Positions 39,027 to 47,200 of a stretch of 64,000 nt of DNA are shown one piece after another. A program made the translations under genes and the position numbers. Numbering within the stretch: the stretch's first letter is position 1; each line of letters starts with the position of its first letter. The stretch lies in the NCBI GenBank assembly GCA_002786715.1, contig PCTW01000061.1, forward strand, positions 62,001 through 126,000, written 5' to 3'. Below the pieces are notes generated by a model. The model ran no database searches. It worked only from the letters and a program-made list of their open reading frames with translations, and was not told where the DNA came from. Origin of the DNA: Bdellovibrio sp. CG22_combo_CG10-13_8_21_14_all_39_27. GTDB taxonomy: Bacteria; Bdellovibrionota; Bacteriovoracia; Bacteriovoracales; Bacteriovoracaceae.

Positions 39027-41600
39027 ATGAGTCGCTGGCAAGTAATATGTATTGATGACGAGAAAGAGATCTTAGATATTCACCGAGAATATCTGAAGAC
39101 TTCTGGGCATGAGATTATCATTTTTGAAAATCCTGAAAAGGCGCTAAAGCACATACAAGCCCATCATAAAAAAATTATCATGATTTTTTCAGATTTTAAG
39201 ATGCCAGAAGTCAACGGCTTTGAATTGCGACAAAAAATCTTAGATAACGCTATTGATATTCCTTATGCAGTTATTACAGGTTTTTTTGATAAGAAAATGG
39301 CAGTTGAGGCTATGGCCTTAAGAATTTGCCAATTCGTCGCCAAGCCAGTTTCTGAAGAAATTCTAATCGAAATATTGCAAAAAGAATCTGCTCCTCGTAT
39401 CTTACAGCTTTTAGAAGAAGAGCAAATGGTGAAAGAGTTTCTTCAGGAAACTTCACCGATGTTAGAAGAAATTGAAGATCTGATTTTGGCCCTAGAAGAG
39501 AATCCGAATAGCGAACAAACTCTTAATACTTATTTTAGATTACTCCATACGATTAAGGGGACTTCTTCTTGTTTAGGTCTCCTTGATATCTCGTCATATG
39601 CACATCATTATGAAGATTTAATCGGAAAAATTAAAGATCATAAGCAAGCATTAAATCAAAAGGTTGCAAACACACTTTTAGCTGGTCTCGACCAGTTGAA
39701 GAGAATGTACGCGCTTGCTCAAGAAGGCAAGGTTGAAGATAGACCTCTTGAAGAGCTCTTTAAAATATTTGAGCAAGATTTTAATAGCGAAATAGAAGTC
39801 ATTGTTGAAGGCCAAGATGGGAAAACCATCGTTGCACAAGAAGAAAAACAGCAAAAAAAGGCTGAAGATAAAATTAGTGTTAGCGTTGAGCTTCTCTCTC
39901 AATTCTTAGAGATGTCAGGAGAATTGACGGTTATTCGGAATACTATTTTTAAAAACCTGTTCAAGCTCCATCAAAAGTATTTCGGAGATCGCGATATTGA
40001 GTTGCTTACTGATTCAATGTCTGAAATGCAAAAAGTAAGTTCTCAATTACAACAACATATTGGGGATATGAAAAAAGTAAATATTGAACAAATTATGCGT
40101 CCAATGAAAAGAGTTTTGCGTGATTCTGCAAAGGCCACTCATAAAGAAGTTGAAATGGAGATTGTGGGTGAGAACCTGAGAATTGATTCCGGTTTGGGCA
40201 AGCTCTTTTCAAATATTCTTGTTCACATGATTCGAAATGCCGTTGATCACGGAGTTGAAGATAAAGTATCTCGTAAGAATGCTGGTAAAAGTGAAGTCGG
40301 TAATCTTAAAATTGAATTTAAAGAATTTGGGGAATTTATCCATGTTGAAATTAATGATGATGGTAAGGGGATAGATCCTGAAGTCATTCGTAAAAAAGCC
40401 TTAGAAAAAGGACTTTATACAAAAGAGCAATTGGCTGCAATGTCAGAACAAAAAGTTTTTGCAATCATTTTTGAATCAGGTTTTTCAACTGCTCAAACGG
40501 TTTCAAGCATCTCAGGCCGTGGGGTTGGAATGGACATGGTGAAAAGCTCCTTAGAAGAGTTTGGAGGTAAGTTTTATATCGACTCAAAGCTTGGTCAGGG
40601 AACAAAATTTTTAATGGTTATTCCTATTCCTCGTTCTATTTTAATTATAAAGTCTCTCATGGTTCAATCAAATGGAATTCGGTATTGTGTTCCTCTCGAT
40701 GAAGTCGCAGAAGTTGTCCTCTTTGAGAAAAATGATAGTGAGGACATCTTACATGAAATCGAGGGCAAACAAATTCTTAGCCATCATGGAGAGCTTGTCC
40801 CCATTCTTTATCTCTCAGAACTTCTCAATGGCAAAACAGTTAAAAAAGATGATGATTTGAGCATTGTCATTGTAAAGGATGAAGGGTTTAAGTTTGGTCT
40901 CGTTGTCGATTTAATCGAAGATATAGAAGAAGTTGTGGTTAAGCCAATGAGTAAAATGATTAAGCAAGTCGATACATATTTAGGGGCAACATTTATTGGG
41001 GAAGGCGAGCTCGCAATGATCCTCAATGTAAAAGGTATTGCTAAAAAATACAATATTGAAACCAGTGATGAAAGTGAATACGATATGGAACGCAACCAAG
41101 CAGTTGATACAAGTCTTGAATCAGAATTTCTTCATTTCTCATTAAATGAAAGAGCAAATTTTGTGATCCCTCTTCAAGATGTGTTTCGATTAGAAGAAGT
41201 GCATGGGAATGAAATTGAGTTTAGCGGCAATAAAGCGTTGATTAAATATCGTGGAAAGGCCATGCCATTGTGTTTTATGGAGCAGTTGATTGATGAAAGT
41301 GGGCAGACTGATCCAAAAAATCTACGTTCCTTAGTCGATGTCAATGCGACCTATAGTGTGATTGTTGCTAATCGTAGTGATCGTTCAATTGGGCTTATTG
41401 TAACTGATATACTTGAGATTTCAAAAACAGCTCAGGTGATTAGTAGTGAAAACTATAATAATCCTTATTTTTTAGGGACCATTTATATCAACGATCATCT
41501 CATGAATATAGTAAACCTTACGACAATTATGAATCTCGTTATTAAGAGGAAAATGTTAGAAGTTGAAGTAGAGCAAGCTGAGATTAAGCAAGCGGCTTAA
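39027..41600 (+). CDS. Receiver-CheA hybrid kinase with two CheW domains
   Basis: 857 residues. A receiver sits at the N-terminus (D10/D11, D56 in SDFKMPEVNG, T84, K106). Next an Hpt domain with H174 in LHTIKGTSSCLG, a linker without a recognised P2 domain, dimerisation helices (VSVELLSQFLEMSGELTVIRN), an ATPase domain (MIRNAVDHGVE, NDDGKGI, SGRGVGMDM) and two CheW-type domains (about 535-680 and 695-857). Placing the receiver before Hpt is unusual for CheA, where it is normally at the C-terminus. It is an intact paralogue of the split CheA. Its last 4 nt overlap the convergent photolyase gene. Confidence 0.92.
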   Translation: MSRWQVICIDDEKEILDIHREYLKTSGHEIIIFENPEKALKHIQAHHKKIIMIFSDFKMPEVNGFELRQKILDNAIDIPYAVITGFFDKKMAVEAMALRICQFVAKPVSEEILIEILQKESAPRILQLLEEEQMVKEFLQETSPMLEEIEDLILALEENPNSEQTLNTYFRLLHTIKGTSSCLGLLDISSYAHHYEDLIGKIKDHKQALNQKVANTLLAGLDQLKRMYALAQEGKVEDRPLEELFKIFEQDFNSEIEVIVEGQDGKTIVAQEEKQQKKAEDKISVSVELLSQFLEMSGELTVIRNTIFKNLFKLHQKYFGDRDIELLTDSMSEMQKVSSQLQQHIGDMKKVNIEQIMRPMKRVLRDSAKATHKEVEMEIVGENLRIDSGLGKLFSNILVHMIRNAVDHGVEDKVSRKNAGKSEVGNLKIEFKEFGEFIHVEINDDGKGIDPEVIRKKALEKGLYTKEQLAAMSEQKVFAIIFESGFSTAQTVSSISGRGVGMDMVKSSLEEFGGKFYIDSKLGQGTKFLMVIPIPRSILIIKSLMVQSNGIRYCVPLDEVAEVVLFEKNDSEDILHEIEGKQILSHHGELVPILYLSELLNGKTVKKDDDLSIVIVKDEGFKFGLVVDLIEDIEEVVVKPMSKMIKQVDTYLGATFIGEGELAMILNVKGIAKKYNIETSDESEYDMERNQAVDTSLESEFLHFSLNERANFVIPLQDVFRLEEVHGNEIEFSGNKALIKYRGKAMPLCFMEQLIDESGQTDPKNLRSLVDVNATYSVIVANRSDRSIGLIVTDILEISKTAQVISSENYNNPYFLGTIYINDHLMNIVNLTTIMNLVIKRKMLEVEVEQAEIKQAA

Positions 41601-43066
41601 TTTTTGGCGTTATAAAGTTTAAGAGCTTTAAGTCTTTGCATCGAATGATCTACAATCGGTCTGGGATAATTTTTAACAGTAAGCGGTTCATGAAGATTTT
41701 TTGCAGGTACATCTTTCAATTCAGGAATATATTTTTTGATATAACTACCCTCGGGATCAAATTTTAAGCTTTGAGACCAAGGATTAAAAATTCTGAAATA
41801 GGGTTGTGGATCACACCCTGTTGAAGCAGCCCATTGCCAGCCGCCATTGTTAGGGGCGAGGTCACCGTCAAGTAAAGTTTCCATAAAATAGGCTTCTCCC
41901 CACTTCCAATCAATGAGCAGGTCTTTGGTTAGAAAAGAGGCCACAATCATTCTTACGCGATTGTGCATCCAGCCCGTTTGTTTGAGTTCTCTCATCCCCG
42001 CATCAACAATGGGAAAACCAGTCATCCCATTTTTCCAAGCTTCAAAAAGGAAAGTGTCATTTTCCCATTTGATATCTCTGTACTTAGTATTAAATGACTC
42101 GTTTTCAATCCTCGGATGCCTAAAAAGGATATGATAATAAAATTCTCTCCATATGATCTCACTTAAAAACTTTTGAGAAGATGTTATGGCCTTTTCATAT
42201 GGGCTCAAATTGAGGAATTGAATAATTTGAGAGGTCGTAAGACTTCCATTCTTTAAATAAAGTGAAAAACGAGAAGTTCCTAATAAGCTGGGAATATCTC
42301 TGGCATGTCGATAATCTTCAATTTTATTTTTAAAAGATTCTAACGAACGATATAAACTTTTTGCAGAGACATCGGGAATTTCTATTGAAACTTTTTGATG
42401 ATTTTTTAAGATATAGGTTTCGAGGCTGTCTTCAGGTAGCGTTTTTTTGTCTTTGAAAAGGTTCTTCCAAGTTAAGTTAAATAATGGGCGAAAATTATTC
42501 TGACTTTGTTCCTTGAGAAGTGTGAGCCCTTGTTTTTGAAGTCTAATTCTTTGAGCAAAATCCTTGAGCTCCATCAATCTATTCCACTTTCGGGAAAAGG
42601 GAGTAAAGACTTGGTAGCCTTCATCATTTTTGCCATCTTTGCTGAGTTCATGGGGCTCAATGATGAGGTGATCTCTATATGTTTTAACTTCGATGCCAAA
42701 TTGTTGAAAGAGCACTGTCAGATTCTGATCGCGTTCTCGAGCAAATGGTTCATAATCGCGATTAAAAGTAATGAGTTTAGGTAAATGATCTAAAGATTTA
42801 AAGAGCTCTTGAAAAGCTTCTTCAGGGTCGACGTCCAAGACAAGAAGATCTCCTCCTGACGCTTGTAATTCGAGCTTGAGTTCTTTTAGTCGATTGAGAA
42901 AAAGTTGAAAACGATTAATTGAAAAATCGCTACGGGATAAAAATTTTTTATCGAAACAAAAAAATCCTAATACCTTACCATCAAAATCCTTCCAAGATTG
43001 GGCGAGCGCCATGTTGCCGCTAATTCGAAGATCTCGACGAAACCAGTGTATTGCATAGTTTTCCAT
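41597..43066 (-). CDS. phrB: Deoxyribodipyrimidine photolyase (class I)
   Basis: 489 residues from the ATG at 43066, with GGGAG 8 nt upstream; the ORF is open to 43150 but starts there would overlap the upstream gene. N-terminal photolyase domain (IHWFRRDLR) binds the antenna cofactor and the C-terminal FAD domain shows GTSRFSLYLKNGSLT, WREFYYHILFRHP, GWMHNRVRMIVASFLTKDLLIDW and NNGGWQWAASTGCDPQPYFRIFNP. It repairs cyclobutane pyrimidine dimers with blue light. All FAD-binding motifs appear intact. Confidence 0.93.
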   Translation of the reverse strand: MENYAIHWFRRDLRISGNMALAQSWKDFDGKVLGFFCFDKKFLSRSDFSINRFQLFLNRLKELKLELQASGGDLLVLDVDPEEAFQELFKSLDHLPKLITFNRDYEPFARERDQNLTVLFQQFGIEVKTYRDHLIIEPHELSKDGKNDEGYQVFTPFSRKWNRLMELKDFAQRIRLQKQGLTLLKEQSQNNFRPLFNLTWKNLFKDKKTLPEDSLETYILKNHQKVSIEIPDVSAKSLYRSLESFKNKIEDYRHARDIPSLLGTSRFSLYLKNGSLTTSQIIQFLNLSPYEKAITSSQKFLSEIIWREFYYHILFRHPRIENESFNTKYRDIKWENDTFLFEAWKNGMTGFPIVDAGMRELKQTGWMHNRVRMIVASFLTKDLLIDWKWGEAYFMETLLDGDLAPNNGGWQWAASTGCDPQPYFRIFNPWSQSLKFDPEGSYIKKYIPELKDVPAKNLHEPLTVKNYPRPIVDHSMQRLKALKLYNAKN

Positions 43067-43116
43067 AGCAAAGTCTCCCAAGGAATCCGAGTATTGGTCA
43101 ACTCTATAGAAAATTG

Positions 43117-44022
43117 TCAAACATTTCGCAAACCAAACTGCTGCAAGCAATGAGCAAAATCAGTAGGAGGGGGAGCTGTGATGGACATCAGTTCATGTGA
43201 TATGGGGTGAGTAAATTCTAATTGAAAGGCGTGAAGCATGGTTCTTTGGGGATTAATTGGGATTCCTCCATAAAGGATATCACCCACAATTGGGCAACCA
43301 TACTCAGATAGATGAACCCTGATTTGATGAGTCCTCCCAGTAAGGGGACTGGCCTTAATGAGACCTGCCTGTTGATTGCTTTGCAAAAACTCAAACTCCG
43401 TTTTGGCGTGGTCTCCGCCACTCTTTACGGAATGTATTTTGAGTATTTTTTGATTCATTTTAGCAAGGTTGTTTTCGACCACAAACTGAGTCGTTTTTTC
43501 TCGTGGCATTGGCGCAACAATCGCCATATATGTCTTTTGAATTGTTTTGTATTGAAACATATCCCCAATATCTTTGTTGAGAGAGCGCTTCTTTGAAAAG
43601 AGAACAAGTCCCGAAGTTTCGAAATCAAGTCGATGATGTAAAAAAGCTTCTTTCTTTACCCATCTCTGTACGGCAGCATAAAGATGATCTCTGGTGGGAT
43701 CAAGTGTTGCTTGAGATGGAAGTCCACTTGGCTTATTGACCACAATAATACCATCGTCTTCGTACAACACGGTTTCGGAAGATAACTCAAAGTTGATTTT
43801 GGTAATAATTGCTTTCCGCTTGAGAATATCGACCGGAACATCAACATGAATTTGTCCGTTCTTCATTACATACTTTAATTGCATGCAATCTTTTTCTGAA
43901 ATTTGAATATGTCGTTGAGTCGTCAAAAAGTTGAAAATCAGCTTTAGAATATCTTCATCTAGAGAAGGGAGGTCGATAAAAAAGGTTTTAATCTTGTTGT
44001 TTTTGAGATTGTTTTTTTTCAT
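43117..44022 (-). CDS. RluA-family pseudouridine synthase
   Basis: 301 residues from an ATG at 44022 (a longer frame reaches 44067). The RluA domain shows VLYEDDGIIVVNKPSGLPS, HHRLDFETSGLVLFS with the catalytic Asp, and LTGRTHQIRVHL. A short N-terminal S4-like region is suggested by the segment before the core. It converts a uridine in rRNA or tRNA to pseudouridine; target unknown. It overlaps the upstream PQ-loop gene by 35 nt. Confidence 0.85.
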   Translation of the reverse strand: MKKNNLKNNKIKTFFIDLPSLDEDILKLIFNFLTTQRHIQISEKDCMQLKYVMKNGQIHVDVPVDILKRKAIITKINFELSSETVLYEDDGIIVVNKPSGLPSQATLDPTRDHLYAAVQRWVKKEAFLHHRLDFETSGLVLFSKKRSLNKDIGDMFQYKTIQKTYMAIVAPMPREKTTQFVVENNLAKMNQKILKIHSVKSGGDHAKTEFEFLQSNQQAGLIKASPLTGRTHQIRVHLSEYGCPIVGDILYGGIPINPQRTMLHAFQLEFTHPISHELMSITAPPPTDFAHCLQQFGLRNV

Positions 44023-44416
44023 CAAGTGTTTTTTGGAATTCAGGAAGAAGAACAAATTCTGGGGCATCTGTTCCGCAATAAGGACAGATTTTCCAAGTCA
44101 TTTCGAGTTCTTCTTTGCAAGAGAGGCACTCAGGGTTATGACTATCATGCCATTTGTCTTTTCTGTGAATAATGATTTGAAAAATAATGATGGTAACCGG
44201 TACAAATACTGCTATTTGCTTAGCGATAAAAATGGTCGATTCATCCTTTACTGCTTGAAAAAAAAGAATGGCGAAACCGATACTCATGAGCACATAACTG
44301 GGCAAGGCCAAATCTCGAACTTCTTTGTGAAGGTGAATTCGATAGACTTGCGTCCAATATCCTAAAGATAAAGAAATCACTGCAACCCAAGACATGTATT
44401 TTAATATCCATTCCAT
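43988..44416 (-). CDS. PQ-loop-like membrane protein with zinc ribbon
   Basis: 142 residues. Three membrane segments (about 5-25, 40-58, 62-85 of the form SLSLGYWTQVYRIHLHKEV with Gln at the PQ-loop position) resemble a SemiSWEET/PQ-loop unit of one repeat. The C-terminal region carries CLSCKEE and CPYCG, a zinc ribbon. I know of no assigned function for this combination. There is no ribosome-binding site; TGCTAAAAT lies 7 nt from the ATG, suggesting a leaderless mRNA. Confidence 0.6.
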   Translation of the reverse strand: MEWILKYMSWVAVISLSLGYWTQVYRIHLHKEVRDLALPSYVLMSIGFAILFFQAVKDESTIFIAKQIAVFVPVTIIIFQIIIHRKDKWHDSHNPECLSCKEELEMTWKICPYCGTDAPEFVLLPEFQKTLDEKKQSQKQQD

Positions 44417-44543
44417 CGGCGAAATTTTAGCAGAAAAATTCAAGAAATAATATCTTTGAAGAGAGCTGTAGTGCTAGATTAGGGGGTAATTTGTTATGAA
44501 TATTCACTAATTTAGGAATTAAAAGCTTAATAAGGATCATTTT

Positions 44544-45110
44544 ATGTCTAAACGTTTTCAACAGGCCCTCGAGTTAGCACTAGAAACGCACTCTTCTCAA
44601 ACCAGAAAAGGGTCAGAAATTCCCTACATTTCCCATGTGATGGCAGTATCTGCTTTAGCGATGGAGCTTGGTGGGGATGAAGATACGGCAATAGTGGCTT
44701 TACTCCATGACGTTATTGAAGACAGCAATGGTGTGATCACGCATCAAATTTTAAGGGATAAGTTTGGAGCAGCTATCGCGGACAGAGTTCTATGTTTAAG
44801 TGATGCTACCACTTTTCCAAAGCCTGCTTGGAAGAAAAGAAAATTGGCCTATTTGGAAAATCTTTCTAAAGCAGATGAACAAACACTACTGGTTAGTGCT
44901 TGTGATAAATGGCATAACCTCACTTCGTTATTGCGCGATTTAGACGATATTGGTGACGAGGTCTGGGAGCGTTTTAGTGCTCCGCCAGAAGAACAATTTT
45001 GGTACTATCAACAAGTTTATAATGCCGTTTGTGAAAGCGTTCCCTTGTGGTTAGCGGAGAGATTAGAAGAGGGGTTGGATGAGTTGGAAGCCATTCTTTT
45101 TGATGACTGA
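44544..45110 (+). CDS. HD-domain phosphohydrolase (SpoT/MESH1-like)
   Basis: 188 residues with an HD metal-dependent hydrolase domain: ISHVMAV, LLHDVIED and ACDKWHNL, matching the H..HD..D order in the (p)ppGpp hydrolase domain of SpoT and MESH1. Small alarmone hydrolases of this size exist. It could hydrolyse (p)ppGpp; no synthetase domain is present. AAGGA precedes the ATG. A 12-bp inverted repeat follows its stop. Confidence 0.75.
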   Translation: MSKRFQQALELALETHSSQTRKGSEIPYISHVMAVSALAMELGGDEDTAIVALLHDVIEDSNGVITHQILRDKFGAAIADRVLCLSDATTFPKPAWKKRKLAYLENLSKADEQTLLVSACDKWHNLTSLLRDLDDIGDEVWERFSAPPEEQFWYYQQVYNAVCESVPLWLAERLEEGLDELEAILFDD

Positions 45111-45121
45111 CCAAAATCCAG

Positions 45122-45157
45122 TGACTTAAATCATTAAATGAAAGGTGATTTAAGTCA
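45122..45157 (+). other. 12-bp inverted repeat after the HD-hydrolase gene
   Basis: TGACTTAAATCA (45122-45133) and TGATTTAAGTCA (45146-45157), perfect arms with a 12-nt loop. The following sequence (GTTCTTTGAGG) is only weakly T-rich. It could be a terminator of the HD gene or an operator of the small membrane protein gene. Confidence 0.55.
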
Positions 45158-45200
45158 GTTCTTTGAGGATCTGTGATAAAATCTAAGAGTGGAGGGACTT

Positions 45201-45365
45201 ATGTCTAAACTGACAAAATCTCAAGCTCTAATTGCTACGGCAACAACAAATAGCGAAGAAAATGATTCAATGCTGAGCTATGCTCTTCTACTGTTAGTTA
45301 CTTTCTCGCTAATGACTTATCTTTTTGCTGAAGTCATCAATCCTTGGCTGACCAAAGTTCTTTAA
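45201..45365 (+). CDS. 54-residue single-pass membrane protein
   Basis: ATG with GGAGGG 4-5 nt upstream; 54 codons then TAA. Residues 1-24 are polar, with SQALIATATTNSEEN; residues 25-45 form one membrane helix (MLSYALLLLVTFSLMTYLFA), then VINPWLTKVL. Small single-pass proteins of this kind often regulate larger membrane partners, or are Flp-like pilins, but no family is recognised. Its end is convergent with the DUF2237 gene (4-nt overlap). Confidence 0.6.
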   Translation: MSKLTKSQALIATATTNSEENDSMLSYALLLLVTFSLMTYLFAEVINPWLTKVL

Positions 45366-45733
45366 AGATCTAAAGCATATTTTTTTAAAACATCAATTGT
45401 GACAAATTGAAGAATCTTTCGATGAGTTCTTTTCAAGAATATTTTTGGGGCTTTATTTTGTTCTAATGCCTCAACCCATCTCAGAGCGCATAAGCACCAA
45501 TGATCTCCTGGTAAGAGACCTGGAAATTGGTACATTGGCATTGGTGTTGATAAATCATTTCCTGCCGCTTTTGAGAAGGCCAAAAATTCTTCAGTCATTT
45601 CACAGCAAACAATGTGACGTCCTTGATCTTCTGTATCGGTTCGACAAAGTCCATCTCGGTAAAAGCCAGTGAGTGGGCTTTCACAACAGACATCCATCGG
45701 AAGTCCTAAAACATTGAGTGCTACGCTTTCCAT
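45362..45733 (-). CDS. DUF2237 family protein
   Basis: 123 residues matching DUF2237 over the whole length: NVLGLPMDVCCESPLTGFYRDGLCRT, HIVCCEMTEEFLAFSKAAGNDLSTP and FPGLLPGDHWCLCALRWVEA. Conserved Cys and His could bind metal. Function is unknown; the family is widespread in bacteria. The start overlaps the end of rarD by 13 nt, so both belong to one transcript. Confidence 0.85.
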   Translation of the reverse strand: MESVALNVLGLPMDVCCESPLTGFYRDGLCRTDTEDQGRHIVCCEMTEEFLAFSKAAGNDLSTPMPMYQFPGLLPGDHWCLCALRWVEALEQNKAPKIFLKRTHRKILQFVTIDVLKKYALDL

Positions 45734-46617
45734 AAAAGAGCTTTTCCTTTCTTGTTTTTTTGATAATAAATTTCGTCACTAAGGTAGAGGGCGACAGCTG
45801 GCCAAATGAGAGCGAAGGCTGCAAGTCTTTGGGGATCGAGCTGTTCTTTGTAAAGCCAATAGCCTAAAGCAAAATGAAGTGTGGGCGTTATATATTGAAT
45901 AATTCCCATGGTAGAAAGTTTAAGTTTGGCGATGGCAAAAGAAAAAAGTACGAGCGGAAAGATGGTGATGGGACCCGCTAGGGCCAAATTAAATTGAGTT
46001 CCTAATTGGGCATGAGAAAAGGTGAGCATTTGATTTTGATTTAAATAAATCAACCCTAAAACTGAAGGAATAAACAAAATTCCAAGTTCAAAAGTGACAC
46101 CAACTTGAGAGGGAATTTGGGCTTTTTTGCGGCAGAAGCCGTAAAGGGCAAAGGTCATGGCCAGGGTGAAAGCGATGAGAGAGCGGTGCCATTCTCCAAA
46201 ACCTAAAACCACAACACCGATGGTTGCCATAAAGACAGAAGTCCACTGCGGTTTGCGCAGTTTTTCTTGAAGAAAAACTGTGCCGAGCAAAACATTAAAG
46301 AGGGGATTGATATAATAACCCAGGGCCGATTCGAGTAAGTGATTATTAAAAACGGCCCAGACAAAGGTAAACCAGTTGATGGCAATCAACGTGGTTGAGG
46401 CCAACAACCATTTGAGTGTATGAAATTCCTTAAAGACTTTTTTGAGTTGGGTAGATTGGCCGCTTAAAAGCATCCAAGCTGCAACAATGGGGAGCCCCCA
46501 GATTATTCTCATCACCAGCATTTCCCAAGGTGAAGCTACTGGAAGTTGTTTCCAATAGAGTGGGATCAGACCCCAGAAAATATAGGCACTGGCTGCGAGC
46601 AATAAACCTTGATTCAT
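45721..46617 (-). CDS. rarD: RarD-like EamA transporter
   Basis: 298 residues, about ten membrane segments in two EamA repeats. The N-terminal AYIFWGLIPLYWKQL and the NWFTFVWAVFNNHLLESALGYYINPLFNVLLG segments match RarD (chloramphenicol-sensitive permease). It exports or imports an unknown small metabolite. It is followed by DUF2237 with overlap. Confidence 0.85.
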   Translation of the reverse strand: MNQGLLLAASAYIFWGLIPLYWKQLPVASPWEMLVMRIIWGLPIVAAWMLLSGQSTQLKKVFKEFHTLKWLLASTTLIAINWFTFVWAVFNNHLLESALGYYINPLFNVLLGTVFLQEKLRKPQWTSVFMATIGVVVLGFGEWHRSLIAFTLAMTFALYGFCRKKAQIPSQVGVTFELGILFIPSVLGLIYLNQNQMLTFSHAQLGTQFNLALAGPITIFPLVLFSFAIAKLKLSTMGIIQYITPTLHFALGYWLYKEQLDPQRLAAFALIWPAVALYLSDEIYYQKNKKGKALLWKA

Positions 46618-46732
46618 GAGGCGATGCTATCAGTTTTACTTAATTATGACACAATGTTGCGACGCGTTTTATTGCCATTTGCCTTAGCAAAGTCTAGTCT
46701 TTTCGTAAGTTAATTTTATGGAGGGGTCTATT

Positions 46733-47122
46733 ATGAAAAGAGTTTTATTTTCACTCATTGGTTTAATGTTAAGTTTCAACGCTCATGCGGTGTTTCTTCA
46801 ATATTGTTCAAACTACAGTATGCCAAATAATCCGGTAAGCTTTTCATTTTCTTCATGTGTAAACAGCAATTTCAATTCTATTGATCGTGAATTAGAAGCT
46901 CCAACATTCTTTAGTTACTGTTCAAACTTTGGCTCGCAAGTGGATTATTTCTTTGTTAGCTGTATCAACAGCAACTTTAGAACAGCGGAGCAAGCTTTAA
47001 GAGAGCAAAATATCTTTTTACAACACTGTTCAAACTTTCGTAATGACGAACTCGATTTCTTTTTTGTTTCATGTGTAAATAATAATTTCCGTGAAGTTGA
47101 AAGAGCACTCTCTCGTCCATAG
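46733..47122 (+). CDS. Secreted protein with three CSNF cysteine repeats
   Basis: 129 residues from the ATG at 46733, which has GGAGGGG 6 nt upstream. Signal peptide (MKRVLFSLIGLMLSFNAHA) then three tandem units of about 32-37 residues: YCSNY..FSFSSCVNSNFN, YCSNF..YFFVSCINSNFR, HCSNF..DFFFVSCVNNNFR. Each unit has two Cys about 16 residues apart that probably pair, giving a repeated disulfide-closed helix or loop unit. I do not recognise the family. It is followed by an 8-bp hairpin and the diheme cytochrome gene. Confidence 0.7.
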   Translation: MKRVLFSLIGLMLSFNAHAVFLQYCSNYSMPNNPVSFSFSSCVNSNFNSIDRELEAPTFFSYCSNFGSQVDYFFVSCINSNFRTAEQALREQNIFLQHCSNFRNDELDFFFVSCVNNNFREVERALSRP

Positions 47123-47143
47123 TCTTAAAAAGTCTGATGAATG

Positions 47144-47174
47144 TCATGGCCAAGGCTTTGTTGTCTGGCCATGA
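47144..47174 (+). other. 8-bp inverted repeat between secreted protein and cytochrome genes
   Basis: TCATGGCC (47144-47151) and GGCCATGA (47167-47174), perfect arms with a 15-nt loop. No T-run follows. It may limit read-through or stabilise the upstream mRNA. Confidence 0.5.
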
Positions 47175-47200
47175 TTCAAAAATATACGTGTAGGGAGAAA

